The translations under genes were made by a program, and so were the position numbers. This document shows positions 46,501-57,058 of a DNA stretch of 64,000 nt, piece by piece (position 1 is the stretch's first letter; every line of letters begins with the position of its first letter). The notes beneath the pieces are model-generated. The model saw nothing but the letters and a program-made list of their open reading frames with translations. It ran no database searches and had not been told where the DNA came from. Origin of the DNA: Litoditis marina. Its lineage: Eukaryota > Nematoda > Chromadorea > Rhabditida > Rhabditidae. The DNA lies in NCBI GenBank assembly GCA_964036275.1, contig OZ038433.1, positions 46,929,597-46,993,596 of the forward strand. The letters run 5' to 3'.

Positions 46501-49500
46501 TGAGCAATGCTATACTGTTAGTCAATTAAAGAGTCACATGCATCATGTTAAACACAGCAGAACTCACGAACGTGCACTGACAAAGTGCACGATTCCTCAT
46601 TAGAATACTCATTTTACGTGATTATTCGATTTTATTGTAGCATAACTTACTACTATAAGCCGCCCCTTTCTTCACTGTAACAGTGGTAGATGGCCTGGGC
46701 AGATTCAACATGGGCATGAATGTCGAAAGTCGATGAATTGGTAGAATGGACTTCTCCAATATCTAGAGAAGGAAATTTATATAGCTTTAGTGGGTTTTCC
46801 TATATTTAAAACTTAACCCAAACTTTGCAGTACCTATCGATAAAATAAAAAGTATATTTGAAAATACAGCTGGGAAATGTAAGCTGAATGTTTCACCTTT
46901 GTCTTGGGTGCACGCGGATGGTTCGGACGACCCATCAGAAGTAGATATGGCAACCACTCGATGAACACTTTTCGCATCTGGAGGCAAGTTGTGTGATATC
47001 AAAATAAATTACTTTTTTCAGAGTAATGCGTTGATGTAGCTGACACTATGTAAAACATTTTCTCGTGTTGTTTTCAAATGTTGTTTTCTCAACTTCTTGC
47101 TTCATGTACGTTTTGGACAAAGATAATATACTAGAAATTAAAGGAATAGTCACGTGAAGTTAGTATCATAATGAAAAATCATGCACGCTGTTATTGCACG
47201 TTTCTGAGTTCTGCGGTGTTTAAAATGTTTCACGTGACTGTGCAATTGACTAACAGTATAATGAGATTCCAATTGTTCTATACCGACATTCACTCGTTAA
47301 GCAATTCTACTTCGATTCGGCGATTTTTTGGAAAAATTAAAACTACATGTAGTCGTACAAAACGTGTGAATGCACGTTTGTTACTGTGTACTTTGGTGAC
47401 GACTTTTACTCGAATCAAAATGAGTATTAAAATTACCAAGTCTCCCATTTTGTGCGTTTCCGGTTTTTTGTTGTGTAGACTGAGCACGAGGACCGTGAAA
47501 ACACAGGAACAAGCGACGACCATCAGGCAACAGGAGAAGAAAGCGGCTGAAACATTCAAGTGAGCTAAGATTTCTGAATTCTGTAACAAGTACGGCTCGA
47601 AGGATTTGACAACATCCCGTTCAGATGTAAAACTCCAAACTTGTCTGAGTTCTCAGGGTTCTACTTCAAACCGATCTCTGTTTTAATTTGTTTATCATGT
47701 GCTCAATGGAGTACAAATATGTACGAGCCATATTTGCTCGAAAACGAATATGTAAACTAGACTAAAGAAATTACATAACTACGTGAAACGGGAGAAAAAT
47801 TAAGGTAAATTTCATCTGATTACTTCACTGGCTGTGTAGACCTAGATTTCAAGATTTCAAGATTTCAAGATTTATTCACACTTCATATTGTTACAATATG
47901 GTGTTCCTTTATGGCCATCCAAGTATCTCGGTCTCTGCACATTCTCAATATCTCTTCGCCTCGGACATTGGGCGGACGGAAACGACCTCTTCTCATTGCA
48001 CGGTTGAAACTTTGTACGGCCAGGACCAATTCATCTCTCCATTCGTCATTCAGTCATTCATTCAAAACAGTCATTGGACAGTTCGAATGAGTACCTAACG
48101 GTACTAATTTGAACTATCCAATGACTGTTTTCTAATATAAACTTTGAACTTTGTCCACTACAACATACTTTCGAACCCTCTCCTTTCGAATGCGCGAAAT
48201 ACTCAACTTTTCAATAATAATTACGTAATTAAAACAGACTGAAAATTCTTCAATCAGACTACATGAGTGTCAGTAGGAATGAAAAGCGACACTTGAAAAC
48301 AGACTAATATGTAGTTAAGTTTAAACCAAAATGATTGTTTCAGAAGAATTATAGATGCACCGAACATCACAAAACGTACGCTTACCTAATATAGGAACGG
48401 AGGTCGACTGGGGCGGACTGTTGTTAGAAACCATTTGAAGGAAGAAAATCACAGACAACATTATGGTCGTTTCTGGAAATGAGAAAAAGAAACATTACAT
48501 GCGTTGTTCAGTCAACTCAAACTTGATATGAATTTCAGAGATTATAAGAGAACCATCAAAGAAGGGAGTTGGCAGGGGGGGGGGGGGGTTAGTTCTAGAG
48601 TGGATAACCAATACATATTATAAATACATTTAATGTAAAGTATCTCTCGGTATGAAGATCAAAGTACAACCCAGCCAGCCCCCTGTCCTATATTAATGCC
48701 GCTATACCGCGAGTATTTCACAACCGCACTGGAATGCTACAGCATTTCTATAAATAAGTGTCAATTTGTTTAAGAATGTTGTTTTCTTCTTTCCTTCAAT
48801 TCATTAGAAGATCCTCTAACAAAATCTAACTTGCGATCGCGACGAACTATTTCGTTGTTTTCAACGAATTAGACGTTAAACATTTGGCACATTCTTAGAG
48901 AGAAGATGAGATTAATAAGAAATAGATAAATCTCACAATTATCTACTTTTCGATAATCTGTAATTTGGATCTAACACAGGAGATGAGATTCATAAAAACT
49001 GACATAGATCGAGATGGACCAATCTCAATATTATCGATTTATACTTGGATCGATAATTATTCGCTTACCGAGTGTCATTTTCTCGCCAGCTTCCGGGGGA
49101 AGTGTGAACCCTAACACAGTCATCATAGAGATGACGAGAGAGGGGATGATGAGATTGATACCGTATGCCAGGGTCCGCCTCCGAATATGGATGTAGTAGT
49201 AGAGTTCGTGGTAGGACTCACTGTCAAAGTTGGTCACCACCCGCTTGCCAGGCGTGTCTAAAACAGTCATCTTTGAGAACACGTCTTTTTGGACAGAAGG
49301 CCGTTGTCCTAACGATGAAGAAATTTTTTTCAAGTGTTTGGAAACTTCCAACAACATGGTGATAAAATGCCGAGAAATTCATTGGCACGCTACCATATTC
49401 TCAATGGAAATGGCGAGAATTGTACTTTTACTTTTAACGATAACCGAGTCTTGGTTTTGTCAATTTTATGTTGTATTATCAAGAACCTGAAGAGAGTAAA

Positions 49501-52151
49501 GGTTAAGTTAGGAATGTTCGAGCATTCATGTTTTATAAAAGTGTTTTGAGTGAATCGTTTAGTGGTGTAAATGACGAACAGATCCTCGAGTTGTATGTAG
49601 TTTCCAACTACCTATTCACTCGAAACTTACTTAACTTCAAATGCCATCATCAAACCTGAAAAAACCAAGAAAACCCCGAGATTTTACGATACTGTTAGTC
49701 AATCGCACAGTGACGTGGAACGTGTTAAACACAGCAGAACTCAGAAACGTGTAATGACAAAGTGAACGATCCCTCATTATGCTAAATTCACGTGACTTTT
49801 CAATTCGCTACTCCTATAACTAAGCGTGGAACAAAATATCCGAGCTTACTCATCAGATCCCATTCCCCGTTCTGTAGGTATACTTGAAGATCAATCGATT
49901 CGTTCACGTAATAGCTTTCGGGATTCTCTGCATTCGGCGTCTTGTTGGCAGTTACCGAATGACCGTGAATTCCTGCAAAATACAACCTATTAGAAAACTA
50001 AAAAAGAAGTCAACTTCCAAAAACTTTCTCAAAGAAGGACGGTTATGTGGTCCAATCCCAACGCCTCAGTTCTTTGAACTGTGATACATTTTTCAATTGC
50101 TGTTTAAAGAACCGTTAACACAGGATCGGTCCACATAATCGTCCTGCTTTAAGTGAAAATCCACCATGATATTTAGAACTCCGCCCACGTTTGGCGCATG
50201 CACGGAAAATGAGCACAGTTACCACTAGAAGAGTAATTTGGTGCTAAAATATGTTTTAACGCTACAAGCTTTTTGATCAAAAGGTGTAGCTTCTGCAAAC
50301 AGTTTAGCTTCCGAAAGTCGTTTAGCTTCCCATTGAAACCACATCAGAATAGTCAAACAATTGTCAAGGTTGAGGAGATTCAAAACGTAAATTGAATTCT
50401 CATCGACAAATAGCGGAGTCAAGGGGTCTTATCAAGGTTTTATGATGTTGGAGACATATGACTTGCATGAAAAAAGCATCCAACTTCTGTTATTATTTGG
50501 TACGGTACATAATTTTCTAACTTTCAATAGTTTTATTACCAATGATATCCTGACTGACAAAGTCCAGATTGATATAGTTCCCACTGTAGGTCCAACTTCC
50601 CAGTTTCAGAAAACAGGTTTGAATGTCGAATGGATAGTACGTAACATCAATCTAAACAAGTTAGTAAATTGCGAACTTCTTCCACAAACTGTGCGAAAAC
50701 AACAACCCTGTGAAAACTGTCACGTTTGTGTGTAGTTCTAAAAGTTCAGTAAATTTACTAATAGAAAATGTTGACCTTTACAGGCTAGAGAGGCCAAGAG
50801 AACACGTAAGCTACCGCAAAACAAAAAAAAAACGAGAAAAATGAATTGTTAAACGCATTAAACGGTTTGCTCTCTGAGTTCTATACCATGACAGTGTTCG
50901 ATGTTCCACTGCACTGAAATGTTGCGCCCATTCATCAAAGGAAAGAGAGAGAATTGTAGGTATTAGTGAACCATTATGTTAATAGAAAAAACTAAACTAT
51001 GTGGGTTAGTCAAATACGTGCATCCCCTTCATCACGTCTTGTAAACTTCTTATGTAAAATGTCCTGTGAACAATATTCCCTCTGTAAAATGTTCTTAACA
51101 TAAATTGTTCCTAAAAAAGTTAAATGGTAAACAAAACTTTATGTTCCCTACTTGTGAAATAGTCGCCATTTTCCCTATAAAGACAGCAAGAGATTCGATT
51201 GATTGAGGATGCGGGGCGAGCGGTCGTTGATGAGTTGCCCGCAGCTTAGAGAGTGTGTAGATCAATGATACGCAGACTGGATGGCCCCTTGCCAAGCCCC
51301 GCCCCTTTCAGAATGTGTGGTACGGTGTCCTCAACGGTTTGACAAATCCTATAGCAGCAAAGAATGAACGGACCTTGCATATGAATCGGAATATTCCCGG
51401 TGGATTCTGTTGTATTTCTCCATTATAATTCACGATGAAACGAGAGGAGTAGGTTGAATCAAAGGCTTCAGAAACACTAAACATTTCTTCAATCAAAGTT
51501 CATTCATTTTACGAAAGACTGATACAATACACTAAATGCTATACAAAAACTTAGACAAAAATAAAAATGTTCGGACAATACGCAGAGAAATATGCGTTAT
51601 GCGAAATGTTGTGGTGTTGTGATAAAATTTACATTTAACTTACTAATTTGAAAAGCTAAATTTTAATGATCATGTAAATAAAAACACCGATAGAATTGTT
51701 TATCTTGATCATTAGTATCACTGTATCATTAGGATATTTAGTACGAGAGGAACGAAAGTTATTAGTGAAATCTGTACGATATTGTAACTATTCGAACCAG
51801 TAACAACTCTGACATTGTCATTCTTTTTATACGATCTCCATGGGAATTTATATCATTACAAGTTTTTGAATGAAATAAGATGTAAGAAATTTGTACTACC
51901 ACAATTAATTCAGTTTGCACTAGCAAAAACTATGGCGTATCAGGCATCTGAGAGTTTTTATCTCTCAGAAATCGTACCTATTGAACAAGAGTACATCCGG
52001 TTTCCACAACTTGAACGCCGCGTTTTCGTCCCCCGAGAAGCGAACATCTCTCAGGCCACCGAAGCGACTCGGATCCCACGTCAACTTGTAGTCCGTCCAA
52101 CGCTGAATAAAAAACAATGAACAGAGAGAGAGAGAGGGAGGGAGAGAGAGA

Positions 52152-52243
<92 letters not shown>

Positions 52244-54339
52244 GAGAGAGAGCGAGCGAGAAACAAGAGAAGCAAGTTGTCGTCGGCAACAGCCGATTCG
52301 CCTTTCTTGTTCGAGCTCAGGTTGGCTGGAGCTTCCTGGCGTATTCCGTTTAATCTTCGCTCTATTGGCGGAATTTTTTCTCTTGTTGATATACAAATAT
52401 GAAATGTATGAGAAACATACACCACACTTGTTACTGTTTGCCAGAGTTCTACATATTCCAAGCGCAGCTATGTTTAGCTCAAAGGTTTTACCGTTTGTGA
52501 TACTCATATTTGTCACTCCAATGTTTCAACAGATCTCAAAATCAGGCTTCATTGAAAACTGATAGTTCATCTATTTGATTGAGCACTTCTATTTGCATGA
52601 GGAAAATTATATAAGTGAAAGTACCATTACAACTCTATACGGTAGAGCAAGGCTTATTGTGTTATGAATTTTCAATGTATCAGTAAATTGAAATTTAGGC
52701 GAATAAACTGAAAAACACAATCCGTAGAAAGTCAAATATACTTCAGTTATAGCTACAATATTGTTCTCAGAAAAATGTGTACTCAAAATCGTTGCGACCC
52801 TAATTATACACGACTTTTTTGGAGGTTTGGTAGGGGTATATACATTTTTTATCATAACTCTCATTATAACTACCATCCAGAGAATTCTAATAACAATTGT
52901 AGATTTTGTTAAAATATATAACTAGATAGTTTCATTACTGATTACCTAGTTATATTACTAATATAATTACTAATAAGCATACTTTTTGCAGATATATTGT
53001 TAGGAAAAACTCACGTAATCAATGTACGCTAATATAGACATCACTTGATTCTTCTCGTCCTGCAACATTCAAATGAGTATTGAAGAAATCAAACTGGTTA
53101 GGATCGATTTAATTCTCTAATCATTCAGTTTTTCTTGCTTATCAAATGAGCGCGCATTATTTGAGGCGTTCACGCATTCTACTGTTTCGCCACCGTCATA
53201 AAACGTGGAACAAACTGTATATTGTCGATACCCAGAACTTTTGCATTGATAAAGCGTTTCAATTGAAGTGCCTCTATCTTACAAATATATAGACGACTAT
53301 CACTAAAAGGTGAAACGTTTCCGTCTTTCATAAAACATATTCACTTTCTTCTCATCTATGAATGAACCGAATGTGAGCTTCTAAGTCATGAAAACCACAC
53401 AAGAACTTGATAGTGAACTGCTCGGAATATGCTCTCTCATGTGCGACTATTCGTACTAGAAGTCACGTGAAGCGTGAAGAAACATCTCTCATGTACTTCC
53501 TTATTTCAACCTGCTTATTCTCAAATGAACTAAACTTGTCTCTTCGAAAAAAATGTAAAAGTAACCTTCTGTTCTTGTTCTAGCCTAAAGTGTACTTTTC
53601 CACCAAATAACGAGTTGTAAACTAGAAGTAACTTGAACAGTCACGTAAAGTCAGCACTCTAATGAGAAATCGTGCACTTTGTCTTTGTACGTTTCTGAGT
53701 TCTGCTGTGTTTAACTGACTGTGCAATTGTCTAGCAGTATATTGTCGAGCTCACACTTTGTTTTAGAACCGAAGAAAAATACTTCTACGAATTTAATATG
53801 AATAGATCCATGACCATGTACTTGACTATTATGTTTACAGGTGTGAGTTTTATACTTTATTAAATCACTCACCACATCCATAATTTGATTGAGTAGAAAC
53901 CGAACCTTCACATCGAGTGGACGTGAACTGTTTTCCACGGGGCGCTCGAAATAGTCATAGTTCTGAACGAAACATTTATGTGAAGTTCAGGAAATCGGAG
54001 GTTTTTGGGTCTAGTCAGTTTTTTTGACCCTGCTAACGAGCAGCGACAGTGGCTTACAAAGCACCCGTAAAACAAGATTCCTTTTCATCTTAGAAAAAGG
54101 TTCCGGTAGTGAAGAACTAAGAAAGAGGCACAACTATTAAGAAACTGATAAACTACAATTTATCACACGATAAAATGTAGTCAAGTAGTGAATAGATTGA
54201 AAACATTATTTTCAAATGATTTCAGTCTTAGTTTGCGGTGATTTACCTCTTTGAGATACTGTAGAAGGCGATACTCGTCCACACTCGCCAAAACAGCAGG
54301 AACACACAGAGTATAAAATATAATTCCAGAAAGAATCAT
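43524..54339 (-). CDS. Nicotinic acetylcholine receptor-like channel subunit (non-alpha), complete, 14 exons
   Basis: This is a Cys-loop ligand-gated channel subunit of the plasma membrane. Exons: 54247-54339, 53873-53962, 53015-53059, 51978-52102, 51374-51476, 50540-50651, 49850-49972, 49069-49257, 48386-48472, 47437-47546, 46897-46977, 46651-46762, 45437-45552 and 43524-43661. Phases agree throughout, giving 507 residues. A signal peptide ([18 protein letters not shown]) is followed by [44 protein letters not shown], and a Cys loop [15 protein letters not shown] (about residues 151-165). Then come [23 protein letters not shown]1 from [22 protein letters not shown] before M2, M2 with [13 protein letters not shown]3, a ~110-residue loop, and M4 from [12 protein letters not shown]. 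Loop C reads [16 protein letters not shown] and lacks the vicinal cysteines of alpha subunits. I cannot assign a specific acr/lgc orthologue. Confidence 0.93.
43838..43880. repeat. GC-rich perfect-stem hairpin beside the minisatellite
   Basis: CCCGGGC-TAC-GCCCGGG forms the core. The outer CAAGG.AGG and CCCTCCCTTG extend the pairing to about 40 bases. It is in the last intron of the receptor gene, about 60 bp from the minisatellite, and may be a transposon end. Confidence 0.75.
43940..45005. repeat. ~25-bp minisatellite, about 40 units, CTTAACATAGAGCGCGGGAG type
   Basis: The basic unit TTCTCCTTAACATAGAGCGCGGGAG is 25 bp (here split: TTCTCCTTAACA + TAGAGCGCGGGAG). Longer units carry an extra CTACCTTAA. 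Variants (GGTAG, GAGAG, GAATAG) are grouped, and two blocks of several units are repeated (for example 44137-44270 and 44394-44530), showing higher-order duplication. It lies wholly in the receptor's last intron. Confidence 0.95.
46040..46390. repeat. MITE family C relative, diverged
   Basis: CTGCTAGATCCAACCCTGCG at the left and GAGACGCAGAGTAGGATG ... GATGCTACAGTATACGTA at the right are distantly inverted. It lies in the receptor intron between exons 46651 and 45552. Confidence 0.45.
46509..46646. repeat. MITE family B copy 7
   Basis: ATACTGTTAGTCAATTAAAG to ATTTTATTGTAGCATA. It abuts the 5' splice site of receptor exon 46651-46762, within about 5 bp. Confidence 0.7.
47131..47265. repeat. 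MITE family B copy 8
   Basis: A reversed copy, TATACTAGAAATTAAAGGA to GCAATTGACTAACAGTATA, in the receptor intron between exons 47437 and 46977. Confidence 0.75.
47850..47905 (-). mobile_element. Retroposon-like 3' end with AATAAA and (TCTTGAAA)n tail
   Basis: On the minus strand, TGTAACAATATGAAGTGTG leads to AATAAATCTTGAAATCTTGA and further TCTTGAAA units. Compare 34296-34345. Confidence 0.5.
49690..49818. repeat. MITE family B copy 9
   Basis: ACTGTTAGTCAATCGCACAG to CAATTCGCTACTCCTATA, with an internal deletion. It lies 31 bp from the donor of receptor exon 49850-49972. Confidence 0.7.
50030..50151. repeat. MITE family A copy 4
   Basis: AAGGACGGTTATGTGGTCCA and GGTCCACATAATCGTCCTG are inverted, with the interior as in copy 3. 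Confidence 0.75.
52115..52262. repeat. (AG)n microsatellite
   Basis: About 145 bp of nearly pure AG. In the receptor's sense (minus) direction it is a TC tract just upstream of the acceptor of exon 51978-52102. Ser/Leu and Arg/Glu ORFs here are artefacts. Confidence 0.97.
53620..53745. repeat. MITE family B copy 10
   Basis: A reversed copy (AACTAGAAGTAACTTGAACA ... TCTAGCAGTATA) in receptor intron 2, with a short internal deletion that removes one CACGTG. Confidence 0.65.
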
Positions 54340-54796
54340 TTACAAAACCAAAAAACAGTCCTATAGAAAGCGTAATTGTCTCAGGTCCGGAAATATTTTC
54401 ACAAGGTATTTCCGGTATTTTCAGTGTCAGTTATAAGGAAATATTTGCACAAGGTACAAGGTACACAAGGTATCGCTAAGCTTAGAACTTATCATCTCAT
54501 ATGAAGACCGTTCCTATATGTAAAAGAGATAAAACATTTCATCAAGCGCTGATAAAAGATGCAATTTATTTGAAAAATCTGTATGTGCTATGTTTAATAT
54601 TTATTAGTCTATGTGACATAAAACTAAAATTTACTCGAAAACACTAAAAAGTTAGCTTTGTTGGACATTCAAACAACAAAGTTTTTCTCCACGGTCTTTC
54701 AATACCAAAAGTCACCAAAGATAACATCTAATATTGTTTCAAACTTTCATTTTCATGAGAGAAAAAAACAGAATAATATCATGACAGAATAATATC

Positions 54797-54928
54797 AGTG
54801 TTAGTCAATTGCACAGTCAGCGAAACATGTTGAACACATCAGAACTCAGAACCGTGCAATGACAAAGTGCATGATGCGTCATTAGAATGCTTACTTCACG
54901 TGACTATTCAGTTCACTTCTATTATACA
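54797..54928. repeat. MITE family B copy 11
   Basis: GTGTTAGTCAATTGCACAGT to CAGTTCACTTCTATTATA, about 0.45 kb upstream of the receptor start. Confidence 0.7.
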
Positions 54929-55099
54929 TGAAACTTCGATAAAAACTGCCTTATCTAATAACGTGAAAAAACGTGTACGAGTGTAAATTGAACACAAATA
55001 CTAGTGGTATACCGTGCGTGTTTGAGCAGAATTAATTACTTAATTTATGAAATATTTAAGTTTTATATTAGTTTATTTTATTTGAACAAGATATAATTG

Positions 55100-55400
55100 T
55101 GTCACTAGGACTTTTGGATGGTGGTATGATTAGGTTAATGTGCTCAGTGAGAGATGTACTCAAAACCGTTTCGACCCTGAACCCAAGTAAACGATGAGAA
55201 GGTTTACAGAAACTGCCAAGGTAGTCTTACGGGAAAAGGGAGTTTTGCCGAGTTTTATCAGAGACTCATCCATATTCGTTTAATATGAAATTTGTTCAAT
55301 ATTTAATTGTCTATCCAAGACAGGGTCAAAACGGTTTTGAGTACATTTCTTACTGGGCACATTAACCTACTCATATTTAGGTTTTGTTTATTATAAACAA
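55100..55400. repeat. ~300-bp inverted-repeat element
   Basis: AGGTTAATGTGCTCAGTGAG, ATGTACTCAAAACCGTTT and CGACCCTG on the left match, inverted, CAGGGTCAAAACGG, TTTTGAGTACAT and GGGCACATTAACCT at 55321-55370. The same words occur at 28075-28190. Confidence 0.65.
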
Positions 55401-56726
55401 CAAAACTATTTATGAATTTCCAATCGGTGTTGTTTAGAAGGTTTGCATCGGTGGTGGATCAATAGTGAAGAGTAGCTAGATTATGTGAGCTTTGTCTCAA
55501 GAGAAAACCAATTCGTCACACTCTAGATCAGAGACAGATTGGGGAATATTAGGCAAGAGTAGCAAAACAATAAACCACAATTGCGAGTTTAAGGAAAATA
55601 TAAAGAATAAAAACGTCCATGGAACCATTTGATTCGAAGTTTGGAGGAATGAGTGTTTAAACAGCAACAGAACCCACTGAAGACCAAGTAAAATCACAGA
55701 AAACGGCGAAAGATTCAAATGGGGAACGAGAAGGTTTTCAATGTAGTGAACAAATGAAGTACGTACACTTGAAGAAAAAAGGACCGTATATATTGAAACA
55801 TGTTATATCAATCCACACAGAGTAAGTCAAAAACATTGACAGTGTGCGAAGTGTGTTCCACTGAAAAAATGGAGGCGGACGCTACACAAAATTGAAATTG
55901 ATTGGAGAGGTCAACTTAGGTTGATATACTTTCTCAACCAACTCCGTTATCTTTAGAATACAAATTATGTTTTGAGCTGCTTCTAGTGAATTCTTTCTAA
56001 GTTCCTAACAATATTTTTTAAAGAAACTTAGCGACGACGACGGAATTTTAGCGACGATTGAATTTAATAACAGTATGAAAAATATGTTCCTTGTGTTCAC
56101 CAAATCTCGAATAACTTTATTCTACAATTTTGTACTGGCTTTTAGTTTTTTCTTCTAGAGTTTACTTTTTCTCAATGCAAGCTTACACGGTTTGATCCCA
56201 GTACTTTTCGGTCGAACTTCTTAAATAATGCCGTGTATTGTGATCGGAAAACAACTTGAATACACTGTTGGCCCAAAACATAACACGGAATCGTGAGAGT
56301 TCAATATAAAACACAGAATTGTTGACGTTTATCAATTTAACGAGGATTGCGCTTACTTTTGGTATATGTGAATGCATTATTCACTACATCAACATAATAC
56401 TATAGACCCTGTCTAAGAGACAATTAAAACACGATGGCACATCGATACGAGGAAAAACAAAACGTGTTATACTCATGATTTCATTCTCAAACACTCATTC
56501 AACACAGAAGGAAATAAAAGGTGATGAGCAAGAAGTACAATGTTCGTTCACGTTTCACGTGACTACCTTGTTTACTACCAGTAGAGACAGGATAAACATT
56601 GTGGTGGACTGTCGGTAGGGTTGTTAACCTTCCACCTCAACTCAACCATAAATCATAGAAAAGAACTTACAGCGTAGTAATCTCGGTTAACAACCTTGTC
56701 TAGAATATGTTATAGTGTTTATGATG

Positions 56727-56865
56727 CCGTATGCATAAATATCCCAGCTATTAGATCCCAACCTGCGTTTCTCACATACGCTCTCTCCATCTGGCGAAAT
56801 AGTGCACAGAACGAGAGACGCAGGATGGAAACGAATTGTCGTGATATTCCCGCATACGAACTCTG
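56727..56865. repeat. MITE family C relative
   Basis: CCGTATGCATAAATATCCCA and GATATTCCCGCATACGAAC at the ends, and CCCAACCTGCGTTTCTC / GAGAGACGCAGGATGG inside, are inverted. Confidence 0.5.
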
Positions 56866-56954
56866 ATTTGAATCAATGTATATTCTTGAGCAGATATTGG
56901 CGAAATTGTCTATCAGAAAACTATATGAACTGAAGATCAACTGTTCTTCTGTGT

Positions 56955-57011
56955 TTGTAGTTTGATATCGCCGGTAGTAGTTGGGAGGGAACAACAGATC
57001 AAACTACAAAA
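56955..57011. repeat. Miniature inverted-repeat element, TTTGTAGTTTGAT ends
   Basis: GTTTGTAGTTTGATATC and GATCAAACTACAAAAC enclose about 30 bp. It lies about 50 bp past the nuclear receptor stop, likely in its 3' UTR or flank. Confidence 0.65.
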
Positions 57012-57058
57012 CATATCTGGGTACCCCCTATAACAGTGCGAGATCGTGGAAAGACAGA

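Larger units (their letters stand above)
54340..57058. other. Intergenic stretch upstream of the receptor gene
   Basis: It contains MITE B (54797-54928), an inverted-repeat element (55100-55400), a MITE C relative (56727-56865) and a mini inverted repeat (56955-57011). Otherwise it is AT-rich without a recognisable gene or core promoter. Confidence 0.55.

Noticed and set aside
51965..52516. 183-codon Ser/Leu-rich ORF (minus)
   Set aside because: It is a fusion of the AG microsatellite with receptor exon 51978-52102. Only the exon part is coding.
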